A stretch of DNA of 50,057 nt, taken from contig JACQXM010000035.1 of the NCBI GenBank assembly GCA_016208685.1, forward strand, positions 1 to 50,057. The letters are read 5' to 3'. The stretch's first letter is position 1, and the number at the start of each line of letters is the position of its first letter. Below are positions 33,426-43,154 of this stretch, one piece after another. The stretch is from Planctomycetota bacterium. Lineage in GTDB: Bacteria; Planctomycetota; Phycisphaerae; UBA1845. The notes below the pieces were generated by a model. The model worked only from the letters and a program-made list of their open reading frames with translations. It did not search any database and was not told where the DNA came from. Made by a program: the position numbers and the translations under genes.

Positions 33426-36410
33426 CTAGTCCGCCGCAAAGGCGGCGTGAAAAACAGCGACGTCGGAAAGGTCTACATCGCCATCGGCATCATGATCAGC
33501 CAGGGAGCAGGACGGCGTCGGATAGGGTTGATCGGGACCTGATAGGCAAGCGAAGAACGAGTCGTAGTCGGCGCGTCCGACGGCCCCGGTACAGTCAAAA
33601 TCGCCCAACGGCCGGTTATGGCAGGCGCGAAGCAGCACCCCGTCGGCTTCGAGGAAGTACAGGAAATCAGCCATTCCCAGTTTGGTCACGAAATCGCCGC
33701 TCACGGATTGGGCGGCAAGAATCTGGAACTCGGTCCCCGGTAGCGGTACGAATCCGTCCGCCAGTCTCACCTCGAGCGTGCCGTCCAGCTTTATGGTCGC
33801 GGATACCTCCAGATGATCGAAAACCGGATTGTCCGGAGATCCGGCCAGGTCGATGACCAACCGGCCGGTCGGCTGCTGTTCGTAGTCGCCGATGATGCTC
33901 AATGTACCGGGCGATTGACCAGGCGATACAAGTCCGGAGTTAAATACATCGCCGATGATCAGTCCATCGCCTTGCAGTGTGCCGAATGCAGTCACAAAAA
34001 CAAAGGGAGAGGCGACGGCGGCGGAGTCGGAAACAAGGAGTGATCCCTGGTCCTTGCGACCGACGTCGATCTCCTCCGCGGCAAACAACTGCGATCCGGG
34101 GCCGGTCACTTCGACGGTTCCGTTAGCCCCTGTTCCGTCAGCGATGATGGCCTCAAGGCATTGCACCTGCCCACCGGCAGAAATTCGCGCGGTAGCCGCC
34201 CCCGCGCCGCCGACGATGAACTCGCCGAAATTGCCGTCACAGACCAGCATGGAGCCGGCGCCGTCCACCGTGATGGACGCGGTGCCGGTCGGAAACTTGG
34301 CGCCAATGAGCGAGTCGGTCATCAGAAATCCGCTGTTGGCGACGGTCAAAACTCCGTTCGCGTCGCCGCCCACCGTGGTCTGCCCGATCAGAGTGGATCC
34401 CGGGCCATCCACGATGACCTCGCCGTCGTTCAAATGGCCGATGAAAAGGTGGCCGGGAAAGCCCGCCACGGACATATCCAGCGTGCCGCCTTGGAGAACG
34501 GAGAGTAGGCCCGTTCCTTCGTATCCAACATATACATCGTAGAAATCCACGCTCCAAAGCGATCCACTACCGTGAACCGAGACCTCTCCGTGCGAACCTG
34601 GGTTCCGGCCAAGAAACGCACCTGAATAAACCGAGTTTACCTTTCCCCCATTGCGAATCTCGAGATTGGCGCTGCCGGAATCGCCGACGATCAGGTCGCC
34701 CAAGGCGGCAAAAACCCCCAGGGACCAGAGCGAGCCAGGCCCGTCGACGACCACGCTTCCCGATGATCCGGGCTGCCGGGCCAGCACGCCTTGCACGGCG
34801 GTCATTTCCGGTGGCAGAGTCGCCGGATAGGAGACCGCGCGACTGCCGTTGGCAAGGGTCAACTGTCCGACGCCGTAGTTTCCGACAACGATGGGTCCGG
34901 AACTGACAAATCGCGCGCCTGCCCCATCGGCAACCACCGTTCCCGCGGCCGATGCCGAATCACCGAGCAGTGGGAAAACGCAAGCCAAAATCGCCCCGTC
35001 CTGTAATGTCAGGGTCCCATTGGATGTGCCACCGATCGTGATCGTTTCTGCCACAAGCGTTTGTCCGTTGGTCATGGCAAGCAGGTTGCCGAACGGCGAT
35101 CCGACCTGAAGTACAAACGCCGGGTCGAACAGAAGCTCGCCCGTAAGCCAATGGAATGTACCCGGTGCGAAGGTGAACTCGTGGGTGCGCAGTCTGCCGC
35201 CGTCGAGCGTCAAGTTGCCGGTGGTCCAGACTTTCAGCGGCGTGCCGGTCACGGTTGCTCCGGGCCCGATCGTGAGCATTCCGTTTCCGCCCGCGGCGCT
35301 GGTACCGCCGCCCACATAGATGCCCCCCGATCCGGTCTCCCGGAGCTCGGCATTGCTGCCCTCTAGGGAGACAGAGGCTGTGGAGAGCGCGGTCCTGGCG
35401 ATGAACACATCCGCGCCGGAGGAGACACCGCCTCCCGCGTCGATCTGTACGGTAGCGTTGCCAAAGTATCCCAAAGTAATCGGTCCACCGCTGACCCACG
35501 TCCCGCTTGTTACGTTCAGTATCCCAGACGCACTGGACTGATGGCCGATGCGGTTGTCCGAGCCGCTGGGACTGGTCGCGCTGCCGCCTCCGCTGATGGA
35601 CAACGTGCCGTTGCCGAATTCGCCGACCGTGAGCACCGGCCCGGCGATAAGTCGTGCTTGCGCGCCGCTGATGTTCACCGTGCCGGAAACACCCGTACCT
35701 GCACCGATGAACATGTCTCCGGCATCGGTGACCGCCGCGCCCGTGAGGATGTTGAGCGTGCCGGTGCTGGCGGCACCGACATCGAGCGAGTTGGTCACCA
35801 ACCATGTGGATCCTGGCCCGCTGACGGTCGCCGTGCCGGTTCTCCCGGCGCCGATTACCGCAAAGACGCTTTGGGCGTCGCCACCGCCCACGATCTCCAG
35901 GGTTCCCGTAGTCAGCATGCCGACGGCGACCACCCCGGCATCGTTCCAGGTCGCGCCTGCGGAGACGGTCAGCTTCCCGTTGCCCAGGCTGGGAAGTGTG
36001 GTGCTGCCGCCACCGATTTCCGTACCGTTGGTGGTCAGCGTTCCGGCTTGCAAGGTGAGGTGGCCGGCGTGGGCCTGTAAGGCGCTCCCCCCGATGGAGA
36101 GAGAAATCGGGGATGCGGAGGTGAGCGTGTAGTTTCGCGCGCCTAGATTGAACGTGACCGTGTCGCGGCCGACGCGCAGTCGGGCGTTGGACGGGTTGTT
36201 GGAGAAGGTGACGGTGTACGTCGCGCCCAGGTTGAAAATGGCGCGGTCGTTTGCTCCGGGGAGGATGCTATTCTCCCAGTTCGTTGCGGTGCTGAAGGAG
36301 CCGCCGGAGAGGTCGATCCAATTACGGTCCGCGGCCGGCAAGGGCATGGCAAAACACAGGACCAACATGAACCCACACAGTTGAATTGGCCAACGGCGAT
36401 GAATTCGCAC
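33426..36410 (-). CDS. Secreted beta-strand-repeat protein (autotransporter-passenger-like) with dockerin-like end
   Basis: A 994-residue secreted protein. Residues 1-27 (WPIQLCGFMLVLCFAMPLPAA) form a signal peptide. The opening NWIDLSGGSFSTATNWENSILPGANDRAIFNLG is typical of the AIDA-type repeat proteins of planctomycetes. About 20 repeats of the kind V-x-G-P-G-S-x-W-x-V, L-x-V-G-x-x-G-x-G-T-L-x-I-x-x-G-G-x-V follow; they should fold as a beta helix. There is no outer-membrane beta barrel. Instead the end is a dockerin-like pair (GDFDCTGAVGRADYDSFFAC; DHDADGDVDLSDVAVFHAAFA). The GTG at 36410 is chosen because of a G/A-rich GGGGAAG site just upstream; in-frame alternatives run to 36554. A 12-bp palindrome CTTTCCGGAAAG lies 22 bp before it. 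Confidence 0.85.
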   Translation of the reverse strand: MRIHRRWPIQLCGFMLVLCFAMPLPAADRNWIDLSGGSFSTATNWENSILPGANDRAIFNLGATYTVTFSNNPSNARLRVGRDTVTFNLGARNYTLTSASPISLSIGGSALQAHAGHLTLQAGTLTTNGTEIGGGSTTLPSLGNGKLTVSAGATWNDAGVVAVGMLTTGTLEIVGGGDAQSVFAVIGAGRTGTATVSGPGSTWLVTNSLDVGAASTGTLNILTGAAVTDAGDMFIGAGTGVSGTVNISGAQARLIAGPVLTVGEFGNGTLSISGGGSATSPSGSDNRIGHQSSASGILNVTSGTWVSGGPITLGYFGNATVQIDAGGGVSSGADVFIARTALSTASVSLEGSNAELRETGSGGIYVGGGTSAAGGNGMLTIGPGATVTGTPLKVWTTGNLTLDGGRLRTHEFTFAPGTFHWLTGELLFDPAFVLQVGSPFGNLLAMTNGQTLVAETITIGGTSNGTLTLQDGAILACVFPLLGDSASAAGTVVADGAGARFVSSGPIVVGNYGVGQLTLANGSRAVSYPATLPPEMTAVQGVLARQPGSSGSVVVDGPGSLWSLGVFAALGDLIVGDSGSANLEIRNGGKVNSVYSGAFLGRNPGSHGEVSVHGSGSLWSVDFYDVYVGYEGTGLLSVLQGGTLDMSVAGFPGHLFIGHLNDGEVIVDGPGSTLIGQTTVGGDANGVLTVANSGFLMTDSLIGAKFPTGTASITVDGAGSMLVCDGNFGEFIVGGAGAATARISAGGQVQCLEAIIADGTGANGTVEVTGPGSQLFAAEEIDVGRKDQGSLLVSDSAAVASPFVFVTAFGTLQGDGLIIGDVFNSGLVSPGQSPGTLSIIGDYEQQPTGRLVIDLAGSPDNPVFDHLEVSATIKLDGTLEVRLADGFVPLPGTEFQILAAQSVSGDFVTKLGMADFLYFLEADGVLLRACHNRPLGDFDCTGAVGRADYDSFFACLSGPDQPYPTPSCSLADHDADGDVDLSDVAVFHAAFAAD

Positions 36411-36885
36411 GGCGATTCTTCCCCCCCAGGGCTTTCCGGAAAGGACGCTATGCCCAATCGCCACGCTAGCCCGTAGCGACGGCCGCAGCGATTTCCTTCT
36501 CGGAATGGGATCCGGTAAGGTCCGATTGTACGAAATACCAGGATCGCGCCGCAAGAAGTGTTTCAGGCATTATGTCGAATCCGCCACATACGGGTACCGT
36601 TTGCCGTGGAACACAGGTCCTCCCTGACAGGCGAAGCACGGCGGTACGACACCGGAAGCGCGACATTATTGCACCAGGCCGCAGGTCGGCTCCAAAGCCG
36701 CTCGTCACCCCGTCATCGCGGTCTGTCTCGGGCATCGCTTTGCGCAATCCGCGAACGGTGTCATCCTCTGACGCTCCACGCATGGCGCGCACCACCCGCC
36801 GAGCCCCTGAGGACGTAGCAGCGCCCGCGCGGGCATCTCCTGGCGCACGGGGCGCCCCAGACGAAGGCGATGGGGGCGGAGCGCG
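36411..36885. other. Gap between truD and the beta-strand-repeat gene
   Basis: About 475 bp. It holds a perfect 12-bp palindrome CTTTCCGGAAAG (36432-36443) just before the presumed start at 36410; if that start were further upstream this would be coding. I see no other repeat and no supported gene. The middle is AT-richer than the flanks. Confidence 0.4.
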
Positions 36886-38115
36886 TCAGCCGGATGCGAC
36901 GCCCACCTTGCAGACCTCGCGTGTCACGCTGGTGGCATAGCCCCCCGGCGGCAGATCGAAGGAAAGTACGAGATGCGGACCGCGCTCGTCGTGGGCCGCC
37001 TCCACGGTGGCCTCGCCCAGGGGCACGCGCAGGGGGCGCCGGCCGCCCTCGAAGCGCGTGCCGTCGGTGGATACAAACTGGTCGGATGACAGCCCTTCCT
37101 CGGCGAGCACGGCGGCCTCCATCTCGCCCGCGGCCCCCTCGGCCGCCGTCATCCGCCGGCCGAAGAGCGGCCCCGTCGGTGAGATCTCCAACGCCTCGCA
37201 TCGCGGCTGCTCCCGTGCCGCATCCTCCACGCGAAAGCACGCCCCGTTGCGGTGTATCCACGCCATGTCACCCTCCCAGAGTCGATCGACCCCGCCGAGG
37301 CGCCGTGCCAGCACGCGGTTGAACAGTTCGCCCTGGAACGCGGAGAAGTACAGCTTCCGCAGGGTGTGGTTCACCACCCGCCAGGCGCGGCGCGGATCGC
37401 CGGTGCGTACCAGCGCCTGGCAGAGCCTTCGCTGCTCGTGGAACGCCCAAGGCCAGGCGGCGGCGGCGCCTTGCAGGTCGCCGGCGTCGAAAAACCCGCG
37501 GGCACGCTGCACGTCGCCGTGATCGAACGGCCCCGGGCGACCCAGGACCAGCGCCACGGCCTCGGCGAAGTCTTCACGAAGGATGGCCCGGCCGATGTCG
37601 GCATTGTCGCCCCGCGCCCCGAAACGCTGAGGGCCGAAGTAGTTGGGCACGCCGCGCCGTGACAGCTCGGCAAGAATGTCCCGCGCCCGCGGCAGCGCCT
37701 CCTCCGGGCGGCCGGGGAGGTCACGGACCCGAATCACGAACCGGTTTCCGGCCAGGTGCCCGAGCTTGAGCTTGTTACCGTGTCGGCCCGCCACCTCGAG
37801 GCCAACCCGCTTGAATGAAAGCGCCGCCACGCGTTCGGGTTCGACGTGCTCGATGCTGAACATCTGGCGCGTAATGCCATGGGCGTCCTTGAGTCCGGCG
37901 TAGCCGATGTCCTGCGGGCGCCGGCCCAAGGCGCGGGCGATCATCTGCACCGCCGCCAGGGTGGTCATGCCCTGTTTTTCGACTACGAAGTAGGTGTGCG
38001 TCCCAGCGCCCGAGGGGCGATAGAGCGGAATCTCCTCTACGAGGAAGTCTTCGTTGTACCGCTTGATGACCCCGCCGATGCCCGGCGTGCCCTGCGTCAG
38101 ATGGGGCAACCCCAT
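36886..38115 (-). CDS. truD: tRNA pseudouridine(13) synthase
   Basis: A cytosolic pseudouridine synthase of 409 residues that isomerises U13 in tRNA. The family opening GVIKRYNEDFLVEEIPLYRPSGAGTHTYFVVEKQG is followed by the catalytic GYAGLKDAHGITRQ with nucleophile Asp77 and later GNRFVIRVRDL and PNYFGPQRFGARGDNADIG. These are all TruD hallmarks, and the insert between the domains is of the usual length. The ATG at 38115 is placed 20 residues before the conserved core; no ribosome site is clear, and a longer frame to 38328 overlaps the divergent hydrolase gene. The 184-bp gap to that gene holds no motif I can name. Expected to be constitutive. Confidence 0.93.
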   Translation of the reverse strand: MGLPHLTQGTPGIGGVIKRYNEDFLVEEIPLYRPSGAGTHTYFVVEKQGMTTLAAVQMIARALGRRPQDIGYAGLKDAHGITRQMFSIEHVEPERVAALSFKRVGLEVAGRHGNKLKLGHLAGNRFVIRVRDLPGRPEEALPRARDILAELSRRGVPNYFGPQRFGARGDNADIGRAILREDFAEAVALVLGRPGPFDHGDVQRARGFFDAGDLQGAAAAWPWAFHEQRRLCQALVRTGDPRRAWRVVNHTLRKLYFSAFQGELFNRVLARRLGGVDRLWEGDMAWIHRNGACFRVEDAAREQPRCEALEISPTGPLFGRRMTAAEGAAGEMEAAVLAEEGLSSDQFVSTDGTRFEGGRRPLRVPLGEATVEAAHDERGPHLVLSFDLPPGGYATSVTREVCKVGVASG

Positions 38116-38299
38116 ATCGACGTTTGCCGTGGGTTCGTCCAAGAGAAACGGTCCCTCCCGATGCCGCGTGATCCGCCAACCTGGCCGCGCCGACTTCGCC
38201 GCAGCGGAACTCGAGGCCGACCGATTGTGACTCCCTGCTCCGCAACACGCAACGCAGTGCGGCTGGTACGCAGCGGCACGGCTGGCTACCATCGCCGCC

Positions 38300-39103
38300 A
38301 TGCAGGCGCGAATCAACGGTATTGACATGTTCTACGAGGAATCCGGCGCCGGGATTCCGATCCTCTGGGTGCACGGGTTTCCTCTCGACCACTCCATGTG
38401 GAAGCCGCAGCTCGACGGACTCGTGGACTGCGCTCGGAACATCGCCCCGGACCTGCGGGGGTTCGGACGAAGTGAAGTCCCGCCCGGCTCCTCTGGCATG
38501 GACCTCTTTGCCGACGACCTTCGCGCCCTGATCGACTACCTGAAGCTGGAGCAGGTCGTCCTCGCGGGGCTCTCCATGGGCGGCTACATCGCCATGGCCT
38601 TCGCGCGGCGTTACCCGGCGCGCCTGCGCGGATTGATGCTGATTGACACCCGCGCCGGCGCCGACTCCCCCGAAGCGGCGCAGGCGCGGCGCGACAACGC
38701 CGCACGCGTGCGCGCCGAGGGCGTCGCGCCCATCGCCGAACCCATGTTGGCGAAGCTGCTTTCCGCAACCACACGGACGCAGCAACCGGCACTGGCCCAG
38801 GCGTTGCGGGACATGCTCTACAGCGCCCCGCCGATGGGCGTGGCGAACGCCCTCACCGGACTTGCAGACCGGCCCGACTCGCTCTTGGGTCTGGCCGCGG
38901 TTGCGGTCCCGACCCTGGTGGTGGTAGGTAGCGACGACGAGATCACCCCGCCCGCCGACGCGCGCAGGATCGCGGCCGCCATTCTCCACGCCCGTCTGGT
39001 GGAGATCCCGCAGGCCGGGCATATGGCAAACTGGGAACAGCCGGAGGCGTTCAATCAGGCGGCGCGAGAGTTTCTCGCCCGGTTAACGCACGCGGAACCC
39101 TAA
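38300..39103 (+). CDS. Alpha/beta-hydrolase
   Basis: A cytosolic alpha/beta hydrolase of 267 residues. The nucleophile elbow is GLSMGG (Ser92), the acid is likely Asp213 in GSDDEITPP, and the base His241 in QAGHMANWEQP. The oxyanion loop HGFPLDHSMW and DLRGFGRSEVP are typical of the 3-oxoadipate enol-lactonase/proline iminopeptidase-like subgroup, with a helical cap between residues 120 and 185. The substrate is unknown; esters, lactones or thioesters are possible. The ATG at 38300 lies in a weak ribosome context. It is divergent from truD and 356 bp upstream of ygiQ, probably independent of both. Confidence 0.88.
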   Translation: MQARINGIDMFYEESGAGIPILWVHGFPLDHSMWKPQLDGLVDCARNIAPDLRGFGRSEVPPGSSGMDLFADDLRALIDYLKLEQVVLAGLSMGGYIAMAFARRYPARLRGLMLIDTRAGADSPEAAQARRDNAARVRAEGVAPIAEPMLAKLLSATTRTQQPALAQALRDMLYSAPPMGVANALTGLADRPDSLLGLAAVAVPTLVVVGSDDEITPPADARRIAAAILHARLVEIPQAGHMANWEQPEAFNQAAREFLARLTHAEP

Positions 39104-39459
39104 GGCGCTGCGCTGTCGCGACACGACGGCACACCCGGCGCCGGCGTAGGGGCCATCTCCTTCGCATTTTGCCCGCCCCATGCTATCGCGGTACGGGTCG
39201 TACATCGCTGCGTCGCCCGTTTTGCCCGCTCCCTGACGGTCGCGGCTCCGTTCGCCCGGCGCCGGTCCGGCCGGCACTTCGCGCGAAGGCAGCGGCTTTT
39301 GTGCACTTTCGCGTCGGCCCACGGTTCGATATACTCCCGCCGGCGTGCACTCTGCAGGGTACTCCGGCGGAGCAGCGCTTACCAAGGAGTCCTTCCGCGA
39401 GTCATCGTGCGGCTCACCGCCCGGTTTGACAGACGGATGGCGCTCGAAAGGATCGCATC
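39104..39459. other. Gap between hydrolase and ygiQ-like gene
   Basis: 356 bp without a gene. It contains CGCTCCCTGACGGTCGCGGC at about 39228-39247, which I recall as a recurrent string in planctomycete intergenic DNA; I cannot confirm that here and there is only one copy in the window. Nothing else is recognised. Confidence 0.3.
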
Positions 39460-41475
39460 ATGGTCGCCGTCACCCCGGGTGCATGCAGCCCCATTGCCTT
39501 CGTCCGTCTCGGCCTGCCCCAGCCAGGCGAACCGCGCCCGCTACCCATGACCCGGCAGGAGGCCCTCGAACGCGGGTGGGACGAGGTCGACGTGGTGTTC
39601 GTGACCGGCGACGCCTACATCGACCATCCCAGCTTCGCCATGGCCATCCTCGGTCGAGTGCTGGAGGCAAGCGGCTTTCGCGTCGGGATCGTGGCACAGC
39701 CGGACTGGCATAGCTGCGCGGCGTGGAAGGAGTTCGGCAGGCCGCGATTATTCTTCGCCATCAGCGCCGGCAACATGGACTCCATGATCAACCACTACAC
39801 GGCCAATAGGAAGGTGCGCAACGACGACGCCTATTCCCCGGGCGGGCGGATCGGCCTGCGACCGGACCGCGCCACGCTGGCCTACTGCCAGCGCGCGCGG
39901 GAAGCGTACAAGGGCGTGCCCATCGTCGCCGGCGGGGTGGAGGCGAGCCTGCGCCGGCTGGCACATTACGACTACTGGAGCGACACCGTCCGCCGCTCCA
40001 TTCTGCTGGATGCCAAGGCCGACCTGGTGGTGTTCGGCATGGGTGAGTCGGCGATCGTCGAGATCGCGCGAAGGCTCGACGCCGGGGAGAGCCTGCGATC
40101 GCTGCGCGACATGCGCGGCGTGGCGTACGTACTGGGCGCCAGCGAATCGCCACCTTGCGGTGCCGATGTGCTGGCACTTCCTTCGTATGAACAGGTGCGT
40201 GGCGACAAAGTCGCCTTCGCCGAGGCCACGCGCCGCATCCACCTGGAGACCAACCCCTACAACGCCCGCACACTGGTGCAGTGGCACGATCGACAGGCGG
40301 TGGTGTGCAACCCGCCGCCGCTGCCGGAGTCGCAGCAGGCAATGGACTTCTTCTACGACCTGCCCTACACCCGCCGGCCGCACCCGCGCTACCACGAGCC
40401 GATTCCCGCCATGCAGATCGTCAAGGACTCGGTCACCATCATGCGCGGCTGCTTCGGCGGCTGCACCTACTGCTCCATCACTACGCACCAGGGTCGGATC
40501 ATCCAGTCGCGAAGCAAGGAGTCGATCCTCCGTGAGGTGGCGGCCATGGGGAACGGCAGCGACTTTTCGGGGGTGGTGAGCGACCTGGGGGGGCCGACGG
40601 CGAACATGTATGAGATGCGCTGCGTCCGCCCGGAGATCGAGGCCGTCTGCCGGCGACTCTCGTGCGTCTTCCCCAAGATCTGCCCGCTGCTGGGAACGGA
40701 CCACGGCCCGCTGATCGAGGTCATGCGCGGCGCGCGGCGGCAGCCGGGCGTACGCAAAGTACTCATCGCCAGCGGCGTGCGCATGGACCTGGCGCAGCGC
40801 TCGCCGCCGTACATGCAGGAACTCGTGACCCACCACGTCGGCGGGCACCTGAAGGTGGCGCCGGAGAACAACGATTCGGAAACGCTGCGCTTAATGAAGC
40901 GCCCGGGGGTGGAGGATTTCCAACGCTTCGCCGCGCAGTTCCGCGAGGCTTCGCGCGAGGCGGGCAAGGAGCAGTACCTCGTGCCGTATTTCATCTCCGC
41001 GCACCCGGGCAGCGACCTGTCCGCGATGATCAATTTGGCGGTTTTCCTCAAGGAAAACGGCTACAAACCGGAGCAGGTGCAGGATTTCATCCCCGCGCCG
41101 TTCGACATCGCGGCGTGCATGTACCACACTGGGCTGGACCCCATGACCATGCAGCCCGTGCCCGTCGCACGGCATCTGCGCGATCGCAAGCTCCAGCGGG
41201 CGCTCCTGCAATTCTTTAAGCCGGAGAACTACTTCGCCGTGCGCCAGGCGCTGATCGCCGCGGGTCGGCGGGACTTGATCGGCGAAGGCTGCCATTGCTT
41301 GATCCCGGCCACTCCCCCCAGGGCGGCCTTGGAGGCGCGCCGCCGCCGCGCCGGAGCCGAGGCACGCGAGCGCACCGCGCTCGAGGCCGCGGCAGGCGAT
41401 CACGTCCACGCCCGCCCCGTACGCCCCGGCTACCGCCCCGGGCGGGCGTCGGCGAGACGGAGGAAACGCCAGTAG
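39460..41475 (+). CDS. ygiQ: YgiQ-family radical SAM protein
   Basis: A 671-residue radical S-adenosylmethionine protein of the YgiQ type. The N-terminal half has [24 protein letters not shown] and the central radical SAM cluster motif C-x3-C-x2-C is present as CFGGCTYC (Cys331, 335, 338). The C-terminal region has [26 protein letters not shown] and [22 protein letters not shown], followed by a basic, probably disordered tail. AAAGGA stands about 7 nt before the ATG at 39460. The role of YgiQ proteins is not settled; they are thought to be redox-active Fe-S enzymes. It has no clear operon partner. Length and motif order are normal. Confidence 0.93.
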   Translation: MVAVTPGACSPIAFVRLGLPQPGEPRPLPMTRQEALERGWDEVDVVFVTGDAYIDHPSFAMAILGRVLEASGFRVGIVAQPDWHSCAAWKEFGRPRLFFAISAGNMDSMINHYTANRKVRNDDAYSPGGRIGLRPDRATLAYCQRAREAYKGVPIVAGGVEASLRRLAHYDYWSDTVRRSILLDAKADLVVFGMGESAIVEIARRLDAGESLRSLRDMRGVAYVLGASESPPCGADVLALPSYEQVRGDKVAFAEATRRIHLETNPYNARTLVQWHDRQAVVCNPPPLPESQQAMDFFYDLPYTRRPHPRYHEPIPAMQIVKDSVTIMRGCFGGCTYCSITTHQGRIIQSRSKESILREVAAMGNGSDFSGVVSDLGGPTANMYEMRCVRPEIEAVCRRLSCVFPKICPLLGTDHGPLIEVMRGARRQPGVRKVLIASGVRMDLAQRSPPYMQELVTHHVGGHLKVAPENNDSETLRLMKRPGVEDFQRFAAQFREASREAGKEQYLVPYFISAHPGSDLSAMINLAVFLKENGYKPEQVQDFIPAPFDIAACMYHTGLDPMTMQPVPVARHLRDRKLQRALLQFFKPENYFAVRQALIAAGRRDLIGEGCHCLIPATPPRAALEARRRRAGAEARERTALEAAAGDHVHARPVRPGYRPGRASARRRKRQ

Positions 41476-41837
41476 CGCGTCGCCGTTGCGCCCCGGGGGA
41501 ACGCGGGCAACCGCAGAATCACCACCTGAGAATCAAGAGAGGTAGTGGCCGGCGGCAGCAGGGGTGACTTGCCGTCCAGCCCAGGGGTCCGCACGGAACC
41601 ACTGCGGCATCACACGCGTCGGTTGCGATTCGAGGCGCGCGACCCATCGGTGGCGCCGGACGCTTGCGCCCACCGAGGCCGGAATATCAGCGCGCACGCC
41701 GCCAGAACCCGCGCGGCGCGACCCGCCCCCCGAGCCGGCGGGGAAGGCGAGCCGGCGCGTGGACGGCCGGAGCCAAGATGTATAGAATCTCGTGTGCCCT
41801 TGCTGCGTAATGCGACTGCGCAGTACGTGGGATATTC
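41476..41837. other. Gap downstream of ygiQ-like gene
   Basis: 362 bp. I see no supported gene, hairpin family or repeat in it. Short GC-rich open frames are present on both strands but have no ribosome sites or protein-like composition. Confidence 0.35.
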
Positions 41838-42680
41838 ATGAACGCGCCTCATCAACTCCGCCGGCGCCGTGTGACGGTCAAAACAGGTCTCGCGCTGGTC
41901 CTCGGGGCATTGGCAGTCCGCGCGTATGTCCACACCCTCGAGGATCGTTTCTTCCCGCACGCCGCACTTCGCCACCAGCCGATCGTCGATGGGGATTCAC
42001 CGGCAGTGGTGTACACTACGGACATACAGATCGAGCTTTCGCGCCTCTCGCCGTTCGACTGTGACGTCGGCAGTATTATGGGAGGCCTACTGCCCATCGG
42101 TGAGGTCATGCCGGCAGAGCGATACAATCTGCGGCGCTCATGGGAGCAGAGGCTGGCGCCAAGCCGACTTCCCGTCGACCCTTGGCGTGTCGAGTGGAGA
42201 AGGGTGTGCTGGTCGGCGGTAAACTGGCGGAAGGCGGTGGGGAAGTATCCGACGCCACCGCAAACGGACACCTGCCGAGCCAGGTGGTCCGTAAACGGGT
42301 TGTCGATGGAGGTTGGGGCAGCCTGCGTGTCTGACCGTATCCCGGGAATCAGGGTGAGATTCGCGCTGACTGGCGCCGACCGACTATCGTATGAGTACCC
42401 GGATCTCGGAGATGTCGACCCGCTGATCCCCGGCCATATCGTCGTTGACACAATCGACAAGCAGCGGTTGCTCGCCATCCTCACCACGCTGCTCCCTTGC
42501 CCGTGGACAAGCACTCAGGAATTCGTAGTGATGTGGTCTCCAAGTGCGGTTTCGGCGGGCACGCTGCGCATTGAATCCACACGACCACGGTCCGCGGGTC
42601 TCCCGTCGCATCCGTACGACGAGATTCCTCTCGGGATTGCTCCGGGGGACCCTCAGTGGATTACTGTGTTTCTTCGGTAG
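41838..42680 (+). CDS. Unknown N-terminally anchored protein
   Basis: I do not recognise a family. The 280-residue protein has a basic N terminus (residues 1-15) and one hydrophobic segment (TGLALVLGALAVRAYV, 16-31) that would anchor or export it. The remainder is a soluble, beta-rich region with several Cys and Trp (DPWRVEWRRVCWSAVNWRK; CRARWSV; LLPCPWTSTQEFVVMWSPS). No catalytic motif is seen. The ATG at 41838 follows a weak GTGGGA. It sits alone between ygiQ and the palindrome-rich gap from 42681. The codon and base use differ from the neighbours (more A/T), which could mean lateral origin. It is possible that this is a spurious frame. Confidence 0.5.
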   Translation: MNAPHQLRRRRVTVKTGLALVLGALAVRAYVHTLEDRFFPHAALRHQPIVDGDSPAVVYTTDIQIELSRLSPFDCDVGSIMGGLLPIGEVMPAERYNLRRSWEQRLAPSRLPVDPWRVEWRRVCWSAVNWRKAVGKYPTPPQTDTCRARWSVNGLSMEVGAACVSDRIPGIRVRFALTGADRLSYEYPDLGDVDPLIPGHIVVDTIDKQRLLAILTTLLPCPWTSTQEFVVMWSPSAVSAGTLRIESTRPRSAGLPSHPYDEIPLGIAPGDPQWITVFLR

Positions 42681-42831
42681 CTTCGTCGACGGCATCCGCG
42701 ATACTGCAAATGCAGGCGGCAGCTTCGACCCCGTTGACGCTGCGCGTAGATACGATGGCCGCGCGTTGTCGGTGCCTGTGCTTGCCGGACGGCGTCGCCG
42801 CTCTTTCCCGCGCCGGCCCGCGCCCCGCTCG

Positions 42832-43050
42832 TCATCGCCGTCCGCGCGATGGGAACCAGCGCACAGTTGACCGTACGCACTGCGGCGCGCCGGGGCCCTC
42901 CGGTCCGGGGACCGCCATGGTCGCCTGCGGGCGCTGAACGATCGCCATGTCGGGATGGCGGATTTCGAAGGGAGCGCCCTCGGAAGGGTGCAGGCCGAAC
43001 GGTTCGAAGGCCGCCGCGCGCAACAGCTCGAGCACGTCGTACGGCCCCAT
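42832..43050 (-). pseudogene. Broken small gene of the PFxPFxLHxxDGxxxEVRHPE type
   Basis: The frame reads DVLELLRAAAFEPFGLHPSE then FEIRHPDMAIVQRPQATMAV, a pattern I know from short (about 65-90 aa) planctomycete proteins of no known function: a helix, a PFxPF turn, then a short beta-sheet. At about 42895 the homology leaves the frame and goes on in another as AVRTVNCALVPIART. A one-base deletion (or two-base insertion) would explain it. The ATG at 43050 has a GGAG about 10 nt upstream. Without a frame change it would be a 73-aa protein with an unnatural end. It lies in the repeat-rich gap before the subtilase. Confidence 0.45.
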
Positions 43051-43112
43051 ACCCACACCACTCCAACCGACGACGCAGGAACCGGCGCACACGCCTGCAG
43101 CAGGACTCGTGG

Positions 43113-43154
43113 CATGGGCTTCCAGCCCATGGTTTCACGGGCAGGATGCCCGTG
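43113..43154. repeat. Pair of adjacent palindromes with TCC and GGA loops
   Basis: CATGGGCT-TCC-AGCCCATG (43113-43131) and CACGGGCA-GGA-TGCCCGTG (43136-43154) have perfect 8-bp arms. The loops are complements of each other, and they fit the loop pattern of the cluster at 8042-8142. Four bases apart, the two stems could form back-to-back hairpins in RNA or DNA. Confidence 0.65.

Noticed and set aside
36428..36464. Upstream extension of the beta-strand-repeat protein
   Set aside because: It is possible, but adds an untypical N terminus before a clear signal peptide; the start at 36410 is preferred.
41852..42514. Minus-strand frame of 220 codons opposite the 41838 gene
   Set aside because: No ribosome site and Ser/Arg/Pro-rich composition; the plus-strand frame has a hydrophobic anchor and more protein-like sequence.
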